A stretch of 5,113 bases of DNA from an uncultured Chloroflexota bacterium (GTDB taxonomy: Bacteria; Chloroflexota; Dehalococcoidia; UBA3495). Within the stretch, counting starts at the first letter, position 1, and each line of letters begins with the position of its first letter. Below are positions 1-5,113 of this stretch, piece after piece. The notes under the pieces are model-generated. The model was not told where the DNA came from. It did no database searches and saw nothing but the letters and a program-made list of their open reading frames with translations. Location of the stretch: positions 1 through 5,113 of the forward strand of contig CAJWGH010000099.1 of the NCBI GenBank assembly GCA_913031095.1, read 5' to 3'. The position numbers and the translations under genes are program-made.

Positions 1-986
1 TCCTGGTATTTATGTTCGGAATCGTTGCGTCCATAGCCCAGGGCGGGCCCGCTCTATCAAACACAGCAGCGCTCATGTCCCGGTGGTTCAGGCGAAAACG
101 AGCAACGGCCATAAGCATCAACTCCGCCGCACTGTCTTTGGGCGGCCTCGTCATGGTCCCCTTCTCTATGTATCTTCTTCAGGCCACCAACTGGCGCATA
201 GCTTGGGTCGGTCTTGGGGTCATCGTTCTACTCTCACTGCCTTTGGCCTACTTCTTCATACATGAAAGGCCGTCCCAAAGAGGGCTCTACCCCGACGGTG
301 AACCCGAACCTCTGACGGAAGCAGGCGGAGGACGGAATGAAGCGACCGGCCCTTTGGAAGTGGAGACTTGGAAGGAGTCATTCAAGTCGGCTCCCATCTG
401 GCAGATGGCAGCCTCTTACTGCGTCTGCGGCGCTACAACGTTCATACTATCGGTGCACTTCATCCCATTCGCCATTGAAGAACGGGGCATCTCCGGCAGC
501 ACCGCCGCTACGATCTTCGGCTATATGATGGGCCTAAACATCATCGGCTCCTTGGGAGCAGGTATCCTCGCCGATAAGATTGGCGGCATCAAAAACTGGC
601 TGGCCTTGGTCTACCTTATGCGTGGGATGGCCTACATCTTGTTAATAACCGTGGACTCTGTTGCCGGCCTCTGGATATTCGCCAGCGTGGCCGGATTTTC
701 CTGGGTCGCCACACTTCCGCTCACGTCATCGCTAACAGCCGACGTCTACGGCTTGAAAGCGCTGGGAACTATCTCAGGAATCACCTTCATGTTCCATCAA
801 ATAGGCGGATTCGGCAGCGTGCTACTGGCCGGTCTGCTTTTCGACATCACGGGATCGTACACCTTACCTTTCGCAATAGTCGGGGCACTCTTGTTCCCGG
901 CGGCTCTGTCAGCTTTCACTATCAAAGAGCACAAGTATTCGACGCGTTATCAGCCTGCTGTTCCCGCTCCTGCCGGCGGAGATTAA
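1..986 (+). CDS. MFS transporter, OFA/monocarboxylate-like, 5' end missing
   Basis: This is an inner-membrane secondary transporter of the major facilitator superfamily. The frame is open to the left edge (first whole codon at 3), so the ATG at 12 is an internal methionine and roughly 90-100 N-terminal residues (TM1-3) lie upstream. Numbered from that methionine, hydrophobic spans fall near 1-22, 37-57, 64-83, 130-152, 165-187, 196-214, 217-237, 254-278 and 282-304, matching TM4-TM12. The loop after the first span carries RWFRRKRATA, the basic motif seen after TM4 in oxalate/formate-antiporter and monocarboxylate-like MFS proteins. ERPSQRGLYPDG opens the central cytoplasmic loop, as in that group, and GILADKIGG after TM8 is the second-half copy of the MFS loop motif. 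The substrate cannot be read from sequence; a small mono- or dicarboxylate is a family-based inference. It probably forms an operon with the 83-residue membrane protein 9 bases downstream. Confidence 0.9.
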   Translation, partial: LVFMFGIVASIAQGGPALSNTAALMSRWFRRKRATAISINSAALSLGGLVMVPFSMYLLQATNWRIAWVGLGVIVLLSLPLAYFFIHERPSQRGLYPDGEPEPLTEAGGGRNEATGPLEVETWKESFKSAPIWQMAASYCVCGATTFILSVHFIPFAIEERGISGSTAATIFGYMMGLNIIGSLGAGILADKIGGIKNWLALVYLMRGMAYILLITVDSVAGLWIFASVAGFSWVATLPLTSSLTADVYGLKALGTISGITFMFHQIGGFGSVLLAGLLFDITGSYTLPFAIVGALLFPAALSAFTIKEHKYSTRYQPAVPAPAGGD

Positions 987-995
987 TAGGCCGTC

Positions 996-1247
996 ATGGC
1001 CTTTTTCTTCAACTTTATCCTGGCCCACCAGGGCGACTCCGCCGACCCAGAGTTGCTGCACTGGATCAAAGAGCGCCTGGACGGTATCTTTGGGCCTGAG
1101 CCTTGGGTAATAGTCGCGATAATGGGGTTCGCCGTGCTCGCCATCCCTGTTTCCGTTGGGCTTCTCTACTTGCTGCAAGCCAACCGGAGGGCATCGGCCG
1201 AACTTCGTGTAGACCAGGACAGATTGGACCGAGAAAAAGCCCCCTAA
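996..1247 (+). CDS. small single-span membrane protein downstream of MFS transporter
   Basis: This is an 83-residue protein that I do not recognise as a named family. One strong hydrophobic span covers about residues 37-60 (from WVIVAIMGF to GLLYLL). It is preceded by an acidic/amphipathic stretch (about 12-30) and followed by a highly charged tail (QANRRASAELRVDQDRLDREKAP) that looks helical. The arginines just after the span suggest the C-terminus is cytoplasmic by the positive-inside rule. The first ten residues (MAFFFNFILA) are also hydrophobic but short. The ATG at 996 is preceded only by a weak AATAGG, yet it lies 9 bases after the transporter stop, so translational coupling is likely. 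The next in-frame methionine lies inside the membrane span, which supports this start. An accessory or stabilising partner of the transporter is an inference from position; an unrelated small membrane protein is equally possible. An open frame on the opposite strand over the same bases has no recognisable content. Confidence 0.72.
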   Translation: MAFFFNFILAHQGDSADPELLHWIKERLDGIFGPEPWVIVAIMGFAVLAIPVSVGLLYLLQANRRASAELRVDQDRLDREKAP

Positions 1248-1299
1248 GCGAATCAAGATAGACTCAAAACCCAACGCTTGATGTGAGCTCGAATCAAAC

Positions 1300-1328
1300 T
1301 TGCCACGGTCTCAGAAAAATTGTAGACT
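1300..1328 (+). promoter_or_regulatory. candidate sigma-70-type promoter for the 61-residue protein gene
   Basis: TTGCCA at 1300-1305 (five of six matches to TTGACA) is separated by exactly 17 bases from TAGACT at 1323-1328 (four of six matches to TATAAT). Transcription would begin near 1335 and give a leader of about 120 bases before the ATG at 1455. The site lies in the gap after the MFS operon, where a new promoter would be expected. It is an eye match only. Confidence 0.4.
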
Positions 1329-1349
1329 ATGCCTCGCCGTGAACTACAT

Positions 1350-1379
1350 GGTCCATGACATAATTGTCTCCTCTGGACC
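1350..1379. repeat. nested inverted repeat in the leader of the 61-residue protein gene
   Basis: GGTCCA (1350-1355) is the exact reverse complement of TGGACC (1374-1379). Between the arms lies a second pair, GACA (1357-1360) and TGTC (1365-1368), around the loop TAAT. In the predicted transcript this could form an interrupted hairpin, and as DNA it could bind a dimeric regulator. The arms are short, so chance is possible. Confidence 0.35.
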
Positions 1380-1437
1380 TGCTTGGAATCGATGCTGGCA
1401 TTACATCAGTTAAAGGCCTGGCCGAAAGAACAAAACG

Positions 1438-1443
1438 GAGGAC
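1438..1443 (+). promoter_or_regulatory. Shine-Dalgarno site that sets the start of the 61-residue protein
   Basis: GGAGGA ends 11 bases before the ATG at 1455. The same frame is open further up, with a TTG at 1383 and an ATG at 1392, but neither has a comparable purine-rich site, and starting there would place this good ribosome site inside the gene. The start at 1455 is therefore preferred. Confidence 0.55.
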
Positions 1444-1454
1444 GGTGCAAGAAT

Positions 1455-1640
1455 ATGTTTGACAAGAAATCTCTAGACGCTATGTTTAGCGAACTTCGGG
1501 ACGCTTATGAACTCGAGCCCGAATGGGAAGAGATTCAGCGTGATGCGCATCTAGGCATCGCTCGCGCAGACGGCGGTGTTGATTTGGGTAATATCGACTC
1601 GCGGGTCGCCGAAGTACTGAAGAAGCACAATCCTAGCTAG
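1455..1640 (+). CDS. small acidic hypothetical protein (61 aa)
   Basis: This is a 61-residue soluble protein whose family I do not recognise. It carries 14 Asp/Glu against 8 Lys/Arg, so it is clearly acidic. There is no membrane span, signal peptide or cysteine. The first two thirds looks like one or two amphipathic helices, with an acidic cluster around ELEPEWEEIQRD (19-30). A glycine-containing turn (ADGGVDLGN, 38-46) follows, then a final helix ending in VAEVLKKHNPS. The start at 1455 is chosen because GGAGGA lies 11 bases upstream; starts at 1392 (ATG) or 1383 (TTG) would add 21 or 24 residues. It appears to be its own transcription unit, with a candidate promoter at 1300-1328 and a strong hairpin about 90 bases after the stop. 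Coding status rests on the ribosome site, the helical composition and the lack of a competing gene. It might be a small binding or regulatory protein, but nothing seen fixes a function. Confidence 0.6.
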   Translation: MFDKKSLDAMFSELRDAYELEPEWEEIQRDAHLGIARADGGVDLGNIDSRVAEVLKKHNPS

Positions 1641-2021
1641 CCCCAAGCCAATGTTTGACATGGTCAAGCGTAAGTCCCGCGCGACTGACTGACCGTTGAC
1701 AGCTTAGATTACAGAAACATGGAAGGCCACTAAAAGGGACGGATCCTTTAATTAAGGATCCGTCCCTTTTCATGTCAAATCGGCATGAGAGGCCATTAGC
1801 CATCAAATCCAATGGATGTGACACCCTTTGGTTTGCCCATCTCGCCAGCTGATTCCCCTTGGGGAAGAAACAACCGGACAGCGACGATATATACTCCTGC
1901 CCCGATTGCAGTTACATCAATCATCAACCGAAGGAATCGCACTCCGGACCTGAACCCAGACGAAACAAAATCTGTCTAACTTCGCCTTATCACTGGTCCC
2001 ACCTGGGAAAAACTCCAGGGA
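1641..2021. other. gene-free stretch between convergent genes
   Basis: This 381-base gap separates the 61-residue protein gene from the 3' end of the minus-strand peptidase. Its main content is the long hairpin at 1732-1770. Smaller elements are a TTGAC/GTCAA inverted repeat (1655-1667), TTCCCC-TT-GGGGAA (1853-1866), and a weak CCTGG/CCAGG pair (2002-2019) just past the peptidase stop. A perfect TTGACA at 1696-1701 has no usable -10 at normal spacing. A 60-codon open frame with a TTG start at 1859 (+) has a single CPDC motif, no ribosome site and runs antisense into the peptidase, so I do not call it a gene. Confidence 0.6.
1732..1770. terminator. long perfect hairpin, probable bidirectional terminator
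   Basis: The arm AAAAGGGACGGATCCTT (1732-1748) is repeated exactly as its reverse complement at 1754-1770 around the 5-base loop TAATT. The stem is 17 bp with no mismatch. Its base is an A4 run on one side and a T4 run on the other, so a transcript from either strand would read a GC-rich stem ending in U residues. The position between a plus-strand gene ending at 1640 and a minus-strand gene ending at 2022 suits a shared terminator. The stem is longer than most intrinsic terminators and the U tract is short, so a dispersed REP-like palindromic element that also terminates is a real alternative. Only one copy is present in the window. Confidence 0.75.
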
Positions 2022-3968
2022 TTACCCCATATGTTCGTTGAACCAGTCCAGGGTTCGGATGAGATACTCTACTCTCATCTTGGGGTGGCCCATCCTTGGA
2101 AATAGGTGGGAGCAACCCGGGAACCGCACGAACTCTACTTCTTTACCCAAACGCTTCAACACGGTGAAATATTCTTCGCTCTGGCCAATCGGGCAGCGGG
2201 CGTCCGCCTCACCGTGGAGCAACAAAACCGGAGTGTTCACCTCGGACGCATAGGATATCGGCGAACGAAGCAACATCCTGTCTGCCGCTTCGGCTATCGA
2301 ACCGCCCCATTGCGCTTCGCCAAAGCTGATTCCAATGTCCGACGTACCATACATACTGTGGAGATTGATACAAGGCGCCCCCACAACGGCAGCCTTGAAC
2401 CGGTTGGTGTGCCCCACTGCCCAGCTAGTCATGTAACCACCGTAGCTATAACCGTGTATACCCAGCCTCTCGCTGTCCACGTAAGGCCGTTGACAGACTT
2501 GGTCCACTGCGGCCATCAAGTCTTGATAGTCCTCACCTCCCCAGTCGTTCAGCACCGCCATCATAAAATCTGTGCCATAGGTACTTGACCCCCTAGGATT
2601 GACCGCCAATACCAGATATCCAGTCGTAGCCAGCATTTGCTGCACTGGAACGAAGGAGTCGTAAAAAGCCCCGTTTGGGCCTCCATGTATGTCCAGAACT
2701 AAGGGATACATCAGCGATTCATTGAAATCCGGAGGAAAAAATAAGCGGCACTCAACATCGAACCCAGGTCTTTGGATCGAGAATTTCTCCATGTTTGCAG
2801 CAGGATGGTCCATCAGATATTCCGCGTTGTGGTCCGTTAATTGGCTGTGTCGGCCGATATCCAAATCAATCTCGTATAGGTCGCCGGGAGAGTTCGGTGT
2901 TGATGCGGCGACCACAGCGAGCCCTGACGTTCCATCCAAGGCTAAGGCAGTAGATAGACAAGACCCCCCCCAAACGGTTTCGCTGGGACTGCCATCGGAT
3001 GGGACCCGGTACAAGAACGACTCGCCTTCCCTTTCTCCGAGAAATATAATCTGACCGTCCTCATCCCAATGGAGGGTCGCCGGGCGCATGACCGTTGGAA
3101 ATCCCAGGTATGGCCTAATAGCGTCATCTGTGAGCTTGCGTGGCTCCTTGCCCTGCTCCAACACATACAGCCACCCTTGCCACAGAACCATACCTTCCGG
3201 AGCGTCAGAGCCCACCACAGCCAACCGTTGGCCGTCCGGTGACCACGTAAGCGCCCCTACGCTAGACAAACCTGCAGAAACCAACTCGGCTTCTCCTCCA
3301 GTTGCCAGCACGATGTATGCCTCGTTCAGGGCCAAGAGATCCCGGTCATCACGACGGCCTGCCATAAACGCTATCTGCGAACCATCAGGGGACCAGACGG
3401 GAGATGTGTCATCCCAATCACCGTCGGTAATCTGTCGGGACTCTGAACTCTCTATATCGACCACAAAAAGATGGTAGTGAGCGTCTCCACGCCAACCCAG
3501 AGTGTCATAGCGAAACCGCACTCGCGAAACGACCGTTACCTGCGGCACTTTGTCGGGTCCATCACCACCGACGCTTGATGGATCTACGTCTGCACAGACA
3601 GCCAGTTGGTCTCCAACCGGCGACCAGACATAATCAAAAACGCCTTTTCCGAAATCCGTTACCTGTTTCGAGTCTGAACCATCAACAGCCATCACCCAAA
3701 TCTGAGGAGGCCCACCATCTACAGAGCGCAAGAAGGTCAACCTAGTCCCATCAGGAGAGAATTTTGCCGCGGAGTCCTTGGTTCCTTCGGTAAGCTCGTT
3801 CAGAGACCCGCCTTTGATGTGAAGCCCCATGATCTTAGAATGGCTGCTCAGATTCTCCTGATCAACCCAACCTAGAGTGTAAGCCAGCAATGATCCGTCC
3901 GGTGATAAAGACGGTTCTCCGGCTGTTTTGATCTGATATACCAGATCAGGTGTAATCGGGGAGTTCAT
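2022..3968 (-). CDS. S9 family peptidase (prolyl oligopeptidase type, acylaminoacyl-peptidase-like)
   Basis: This 648-residue serine peptidase has the two-domain S9 plan and a normal full length. Residues about 1-380 form a beta-propeller built from PD40/WD40-like repeats: SPDG motifs at 22, 71, 193 and 243, with degenerate copies at 116 (SPVG) and 302 (DEDG). Residues about 395-648 form the alpha/beta-hydrolase domain. It contains DIHGGPNG (426-433), NPRGSSTYG (457-465), the nucleophile motif GYSYGGY with Ser508, Asp589 in HGEADARCP, and His621 in FPGCSH, so the triad is complete. Family members cleave short peptides or remove N-acylated residues, with the propeller restricting access. No signal peptide is visible, so cytoplasmic peptide turnover is inferred. 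The ATG at 3968 has AAGGTG about 4 bases upstream on its strand. The gene is divergent from the PuuE-like gene and shares a 145-base control region with it. A run of eight G on the coding strand (2964-2971) lies in codons 333-335 and is in frame here. The exact subfamily (S9C versus a DPP-like member) cannot be settled by eye. Confidence 0.95.
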   Translation of the reverse strand: MNSPITPDLVYQIKTAGEPSLSPDGSLLAYTLGWVDQENLSSHSKIMGLHIKGGSLNELTEGTKDSAAKFSPDGTRLTFLRSVDGGPPQIWVMAVDGSDSKQVTDFGKGVFDYVWSPVGDQLAVCADVDPSSVGGDGPDKVPQVTVVSRVRFRYDTLGWRGDAHYHLFVVDIESSESRQITDGDWDDTSPVWSPDGSQIAFMAGRRDDRDLLALNEAYIVLATGGEAELVSAGLSSVGALTWSPDGQRLAVVGSDAPEGMVLWQGWLYVLEQGKEPRKLTDDAIRPYLGFPTVMRPATLHWDEDGQIIFLGEREGESFLYRVPSDGSPSETVWGGSCLSTALALDGTSGLAVVAASTPNSPGDLYEIDLDIGRHSQLTDHNAEYLMDHPAANMEKFSIQRPGFDVECRLFFPPDFNESLMYPLVLDIHGGPNGAFYDSFVPVQQMLATTGYLVLAVNPRGSSTYGTDFMMAVLNDWGGEDYQDLMAAVDQVCQRPYVDSERLGIHGYSYGGYMTSWAVGHTNRFKAAVVGAPCINLHSMYGTSDIGISFGEAQWGGSIAEAADRMLLRSPISYASEVNTPVLLLHGEADARCPIGQSEEYFTVLKRLGKEVEFVRFPGCSHLFPRMGHPKMRVEYLIRTLDWFNEHMG

Positions 3969-4016
3969 AGAGCACCTTTAGCAAAGCTGGCTTGTCCGTG
4001 ATTCGAGGCGTGACCG

Positions 4017-4044
4017 ATTCTAGCATAGGGGAAGCCCGTGACCA
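4017..4044 (-). promoter_or_regulatory. candidate promoter for the S9 peptidase gene
   Basis: Read on the minus strand, TGGTCA (4044-4039, four of six matches to TTGACA) is followed after 16 bases by TAGAAT (4022-4017, five of six matches to TATAAT). Transcription would begin near 4010, about 40 bases before the peptidase ATG. The -35 box lies inside the loop of the AGCCC/GGGCT inverted repeat. Confidence 0.4.
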
Positions 4045-4049
4045 GGGCT
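4033..4049. promoter_or_regulatory. operator-like inverted repeat in the divergent promoter region
   Basis: AGCCC (4033-4037) and GGGCT (4045-4049) form a perfect 5-bp inverted repeat with a 7-base spacer, 17 bases in all. The site covers the proposed -35 of the peptidase promoter and touches the TATAAT at 4049-4054 on the other strand. A bound dimer could therefore affect both genes. The arms are short, and no regulator gene lies in the window. Confidence 0.3.
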
Positions 4050-4054
4050 ATAAT
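4049..4054 (+). promoter_or_regulatory. candidate -10 element for the PuuE-like gene
   Basis: A perfect TATAAT lies 60 bases before the ATG at 4114, giving a start near 4061 and a leader of about 50 bases. No convincing -35 is found 16-19 bases upstream (the bases there read around CATAGGGG), and no TGn extension precedes it. If it is used, the promoter would be weak or activator-dependent. Confidence 0.35.
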
Positions 4055-4100
4055 GGCCGCCTGTTAGTCAATACGAGTTTCTCAGTGGAAAATTCATAGG

Positions 4101-4107
4101 AAGGAGG
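4101..4107 (+). promoter_or_regulatory. strong Shine-Dalgarno site of the PuuE-like gene
   Basis: AAGGAGG ends 6 bases before the ATG at 4114. This is a near-perfect anti-16S match at good spacing, fixes the start codon and implies efficient translation. Confidence 0.8.
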
Positions 4108-4113
4108 ATCTCC

Positions 4114-5016
4114 ATGAAGCGAGACCTAATCGGATACGGGAAAGACGTGCCTCAGATAGAGTGGCCCGGAGGGGCCCGAATCGCCGTCTCATTGGTGGTC
4201 AACTATGAGGAAGGCGCGGAATATTCAACGCTGGACGGCGACTCCCACCATGAGACCAACGGAGAAGTGCCTTCACCCGTTCCAACCCAGGACCGGGACC
4301 TGAACAACGAGTCCTTCTTCGAGTATGGAAGTCGAGTTGGGGTCTGGAGGCTACTAGACATGTTCAAGCGCCACGGTGTGACCTCGACCTTTTTTTCCTG
4401 CGCGCTAGCTCTGGAGCGAAACCCAGAAGTGGCCCGTGAGATTACAGCTCAAGGTCACGAAGTATGCGGCCACGGGTACCGGTGGGAGGAATATCACCTT
4501 ATGGACATCGACGCAGAAAGGGAGGCCATAGCCAAGACCGTAGCGTCATTGGAACAAACAACCGGCGAGCGCCCGGTAGGCTGGTTCACTCGCTACGGGC
4601 CCAGCCTAAACACCCGCGACCTGGTTGTCGACGAAGGAGGTTTCATCTACGACAGCGCAGGACTAAACGATGACCTGCCATATTATGTCGAGGCGCGCGA
4701 CAAGCCTTGGTTGGTAGTCCCATACAGCATGGAGACCAACGACGCCCGATTCTGGCGCGGCGGATTAGTCAGCATCAACGACTTTTACGAATATCTGAAA
4801 GAAACCTTTGATTGCCTCTACCAAGAGGGAGCGGAGCGACCAAAGATGATGTCAGTTGGGTTACATTGCCGTATCGCAGGCAGGCCAGCCCGATCACGGG
4901 CAGTGGACAAGTTCTTGAACTATACAAGTGCCTTCCCAGGGGTCTGGTTCGCTCGCCGAGATGAGATCGCACACTGGTGGCTGAAGCACTATCCACCAGG
5001 CACGCTTCAAGCCTGA
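4114..5016 (+). CDS. PuuE-like polysaccharide deacetylase-fold hydrolase (allantoinase-type)
   Basis: This complete 300-residue NodB-fold protein has the usual length for the PuuE group, which includes metal-independent bacterial allantoinases and uncharacterised deacetylases. Group hallmarks in order are the opening MKRDLIGYG, WPGGARIAVSLVVNYEEG (17-34), FFEYGSRVG (68-76), EVCGHGYRWEEY (116-127), GERPVGW (151-157), NTRDLV (166-171), YDSAGLNDDLPYY (179-191), VVPYSMETND (201-210) and SVGLHCRIAGRPAR (247-260). The classical metal-site motif HxxxH is not kept: His120 is present but the second position is Trp124, and the TFDDG motif is replaced by NYEEG. That fits the PuuE mode rather than a zinc-dependent sugar deacetylase. 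The likely reaction is hydrolysis of a C-N bond in a cyclic ureide or N-acyl substrate. Allantoin is unproven because no other purine-degradation gene is visible. The protein has no signal peptide, so it is probably cytoplasmic. A strong ribosome site fixes the start. A second gene follows after 24 bases, probably in the same operon. The symbol puuE is withheld because function is uncertain. Confidence 0.92.
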   Translation: MKRDLIGYGKDVPQIEWPGGARIAVSLVVNYEEGAEYSTLDGDSHHETNGEVPSPVPTQDRDLNNESFFEYGSRVGVWRLLDMFKRHGVTSTFFSCALALERNPEVAREITAQGHEVCGHGYRWEEYHLMDIDAEREAIAKTVASLEQTTGERPVGWFTRYGPSLNTRDLVVDEGGFIYDSAGLNDDLPYYVEARDKPWLVVPYSMETNDARFWRGGLVSINDFYEYLKETFDCLYQEGAERPKMMSVGLHCRIAGRPARSRAVDKFLNYTSAFPGVWFARRDEIAHWWLKHYPPGTLQA

Positions 5017-5040
5017 TTTAGGAATCCATTGGAGCTAATC

Positions 5041-5113
5041 ATGCGTAACGGGAGCATCACGCTTAAGATACCTTTCCCGCTTTCTAGCACCCACATCGGC
5101 AACCGAGGCATCA
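5041..5113 (+). CDS. start of an unidentified gene, 3' end beyond the window
   Basis: The ATG at 5041 is preceded by TTGGAG (5029-5034) at 6-base spacing and opens 24 codons without a stop before the window ends. The visible peptide begins MRNGSITLKIPFPLSS and continues THIGNRGI. That is too short to assign a family. The 24-base gap after the PuuE-like gene suggests the same operon, so the product may act on the same substrate or its product. Confidence 0.6.
   Translation, partial: MRNGSITLKIPFPLSSTHIGNRGI

Noticed and set aside
909..1274. 121-codon open frame on the minus strand across the end of the MFS gene and the 83-residue gene
   Set aside because: It has no recognisable motif, overlaps two better-supported plus-strand genes almost completely and looks like an antisense shadow.
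1252..1282. ATCAAG/CTTGAT inverted repeat after the 83-residue gene as a possible terminator
   Set aside because: It has only a 6-bp AT-rich stem with a 19-base loop and no T run, too weak to call.
1249..1297. Direct repeat CGAATCAA at 1249-1256 and 1290-1297
   Set aside because: Eight bases repeated once is within chance expectation, and no third copy or regular spacing is seen.
1383..1454. Upstream in-frame extension of the 61-residue protein (TTG at 1383 or ATG at 1392)
   Set aside because: There is no good ribosome site before either start, whereas GGAGGA inside the extension serves the ATG at 1455. It is kept only as an alternative.
1696..1701. Perfect TTGACA as a possible -35 element
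   Set aside because: No acceptable -10 lies 16-18 bases downstream, and no gene follows on the plus strand before the hairpin.
1859..2041. 60-codon plus-strand open frame with a CPDC motif, resembling half a zinc ribbon
   Set aside because: It starts at TTG without a ribosome site, has only one CxxC pair, low-complexity polar content, and runs antisense into the peptidase 3' end.
2106..2588. 160-codon plus-strand open frame inside the peptidase gene
   Set aside because: It is antisense to the conserved hydrolase domain, and its Arg/His/Thr-rich product is typical of a shadow frame.
3088..3477. 129-codon plus-strand open frame inside the peptidase gene
   Set aside because: It is antisense to the propeller repeats, and its Ser/Arg/Pro-rich product has no domain.
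4390..4396. Seven-T run inside the PuuE-like gene
   Set aside because: It is short, in frame, and explained by Phe-Phe-Ser codons, so it is not strong enough to propose phase variation.

Overview
The window looks like ordinary chromosomal DNA from a free-living bacterium. By eye it has a mid-50s percent GC content, compact gene spacing, Shine-Dalgarno sites and sigma-70-like promoter elements. The gene mix is a carboxylate-type MFS transporter, a cytoplasmic S9 peptidase and a PuuE-like deacetylase. Such scavenging sets are common in heterotrophs, including SAR202/Dehalococcoidia-type Chloroflexota, but that placement is a low-confidence guess because no phylogenetic marker is present. I see no rRNA, tRNA, CRISPR array, transposase or phage gene.

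Layout. (1) Positions 1-986 (+) hold the C-terminal three quarters of an MFS transporter whose start lies upstream of the window. Nine bases after its stop comes an 83-residue single-span membrane protein (996-1247, +), probably co-transcribed. (2) A candidate promoter (1300-1328) and a leader with a nested inverted repeat precede a 61-residue acidic orphan protein (1455-1640, +). (3) Positions 1641-2021 carry no convincing gene. They contain a perfect 17-bp hairpin with A and T flanks (1732-1770), placed where a bidirectional terminator between convergent genes would be expected. (4) Positions 2022-3968 (-) encode a complete prolyl-oligopeptidase-type (S9) peptidase of 648 residues with an intact Ser-Asp-His triad. 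(5) A 145-base divergent promoter region contains a candidate minus-strand promoter, a plus-strand TATAAT and a small palindrome between them. (6) Positions 4114-5016 (+) encode a complete 300-residue PuuE-type polysaccharide-deacetylase-fold protein. It is followed after 24 bases by the start of another gene (5041 onward, +) that runs off the window.

How the parts may fit together: the transporter pair would import or exchange a small organic acid. The peptidase would trim short peptides in the cytoplasm. The PuuE-like enzyme would hydrolyse a C-N bond in a cyclic amide or N-acyl compound. The peptidase and deacetylase share a divergent control region and could be co-regulated, but no neighbouring gene fixes the substrate. 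I did not find a clearly new defence or mobile system. The less described items are the two small proteins, the long hairpin and the divergent operator-like site.
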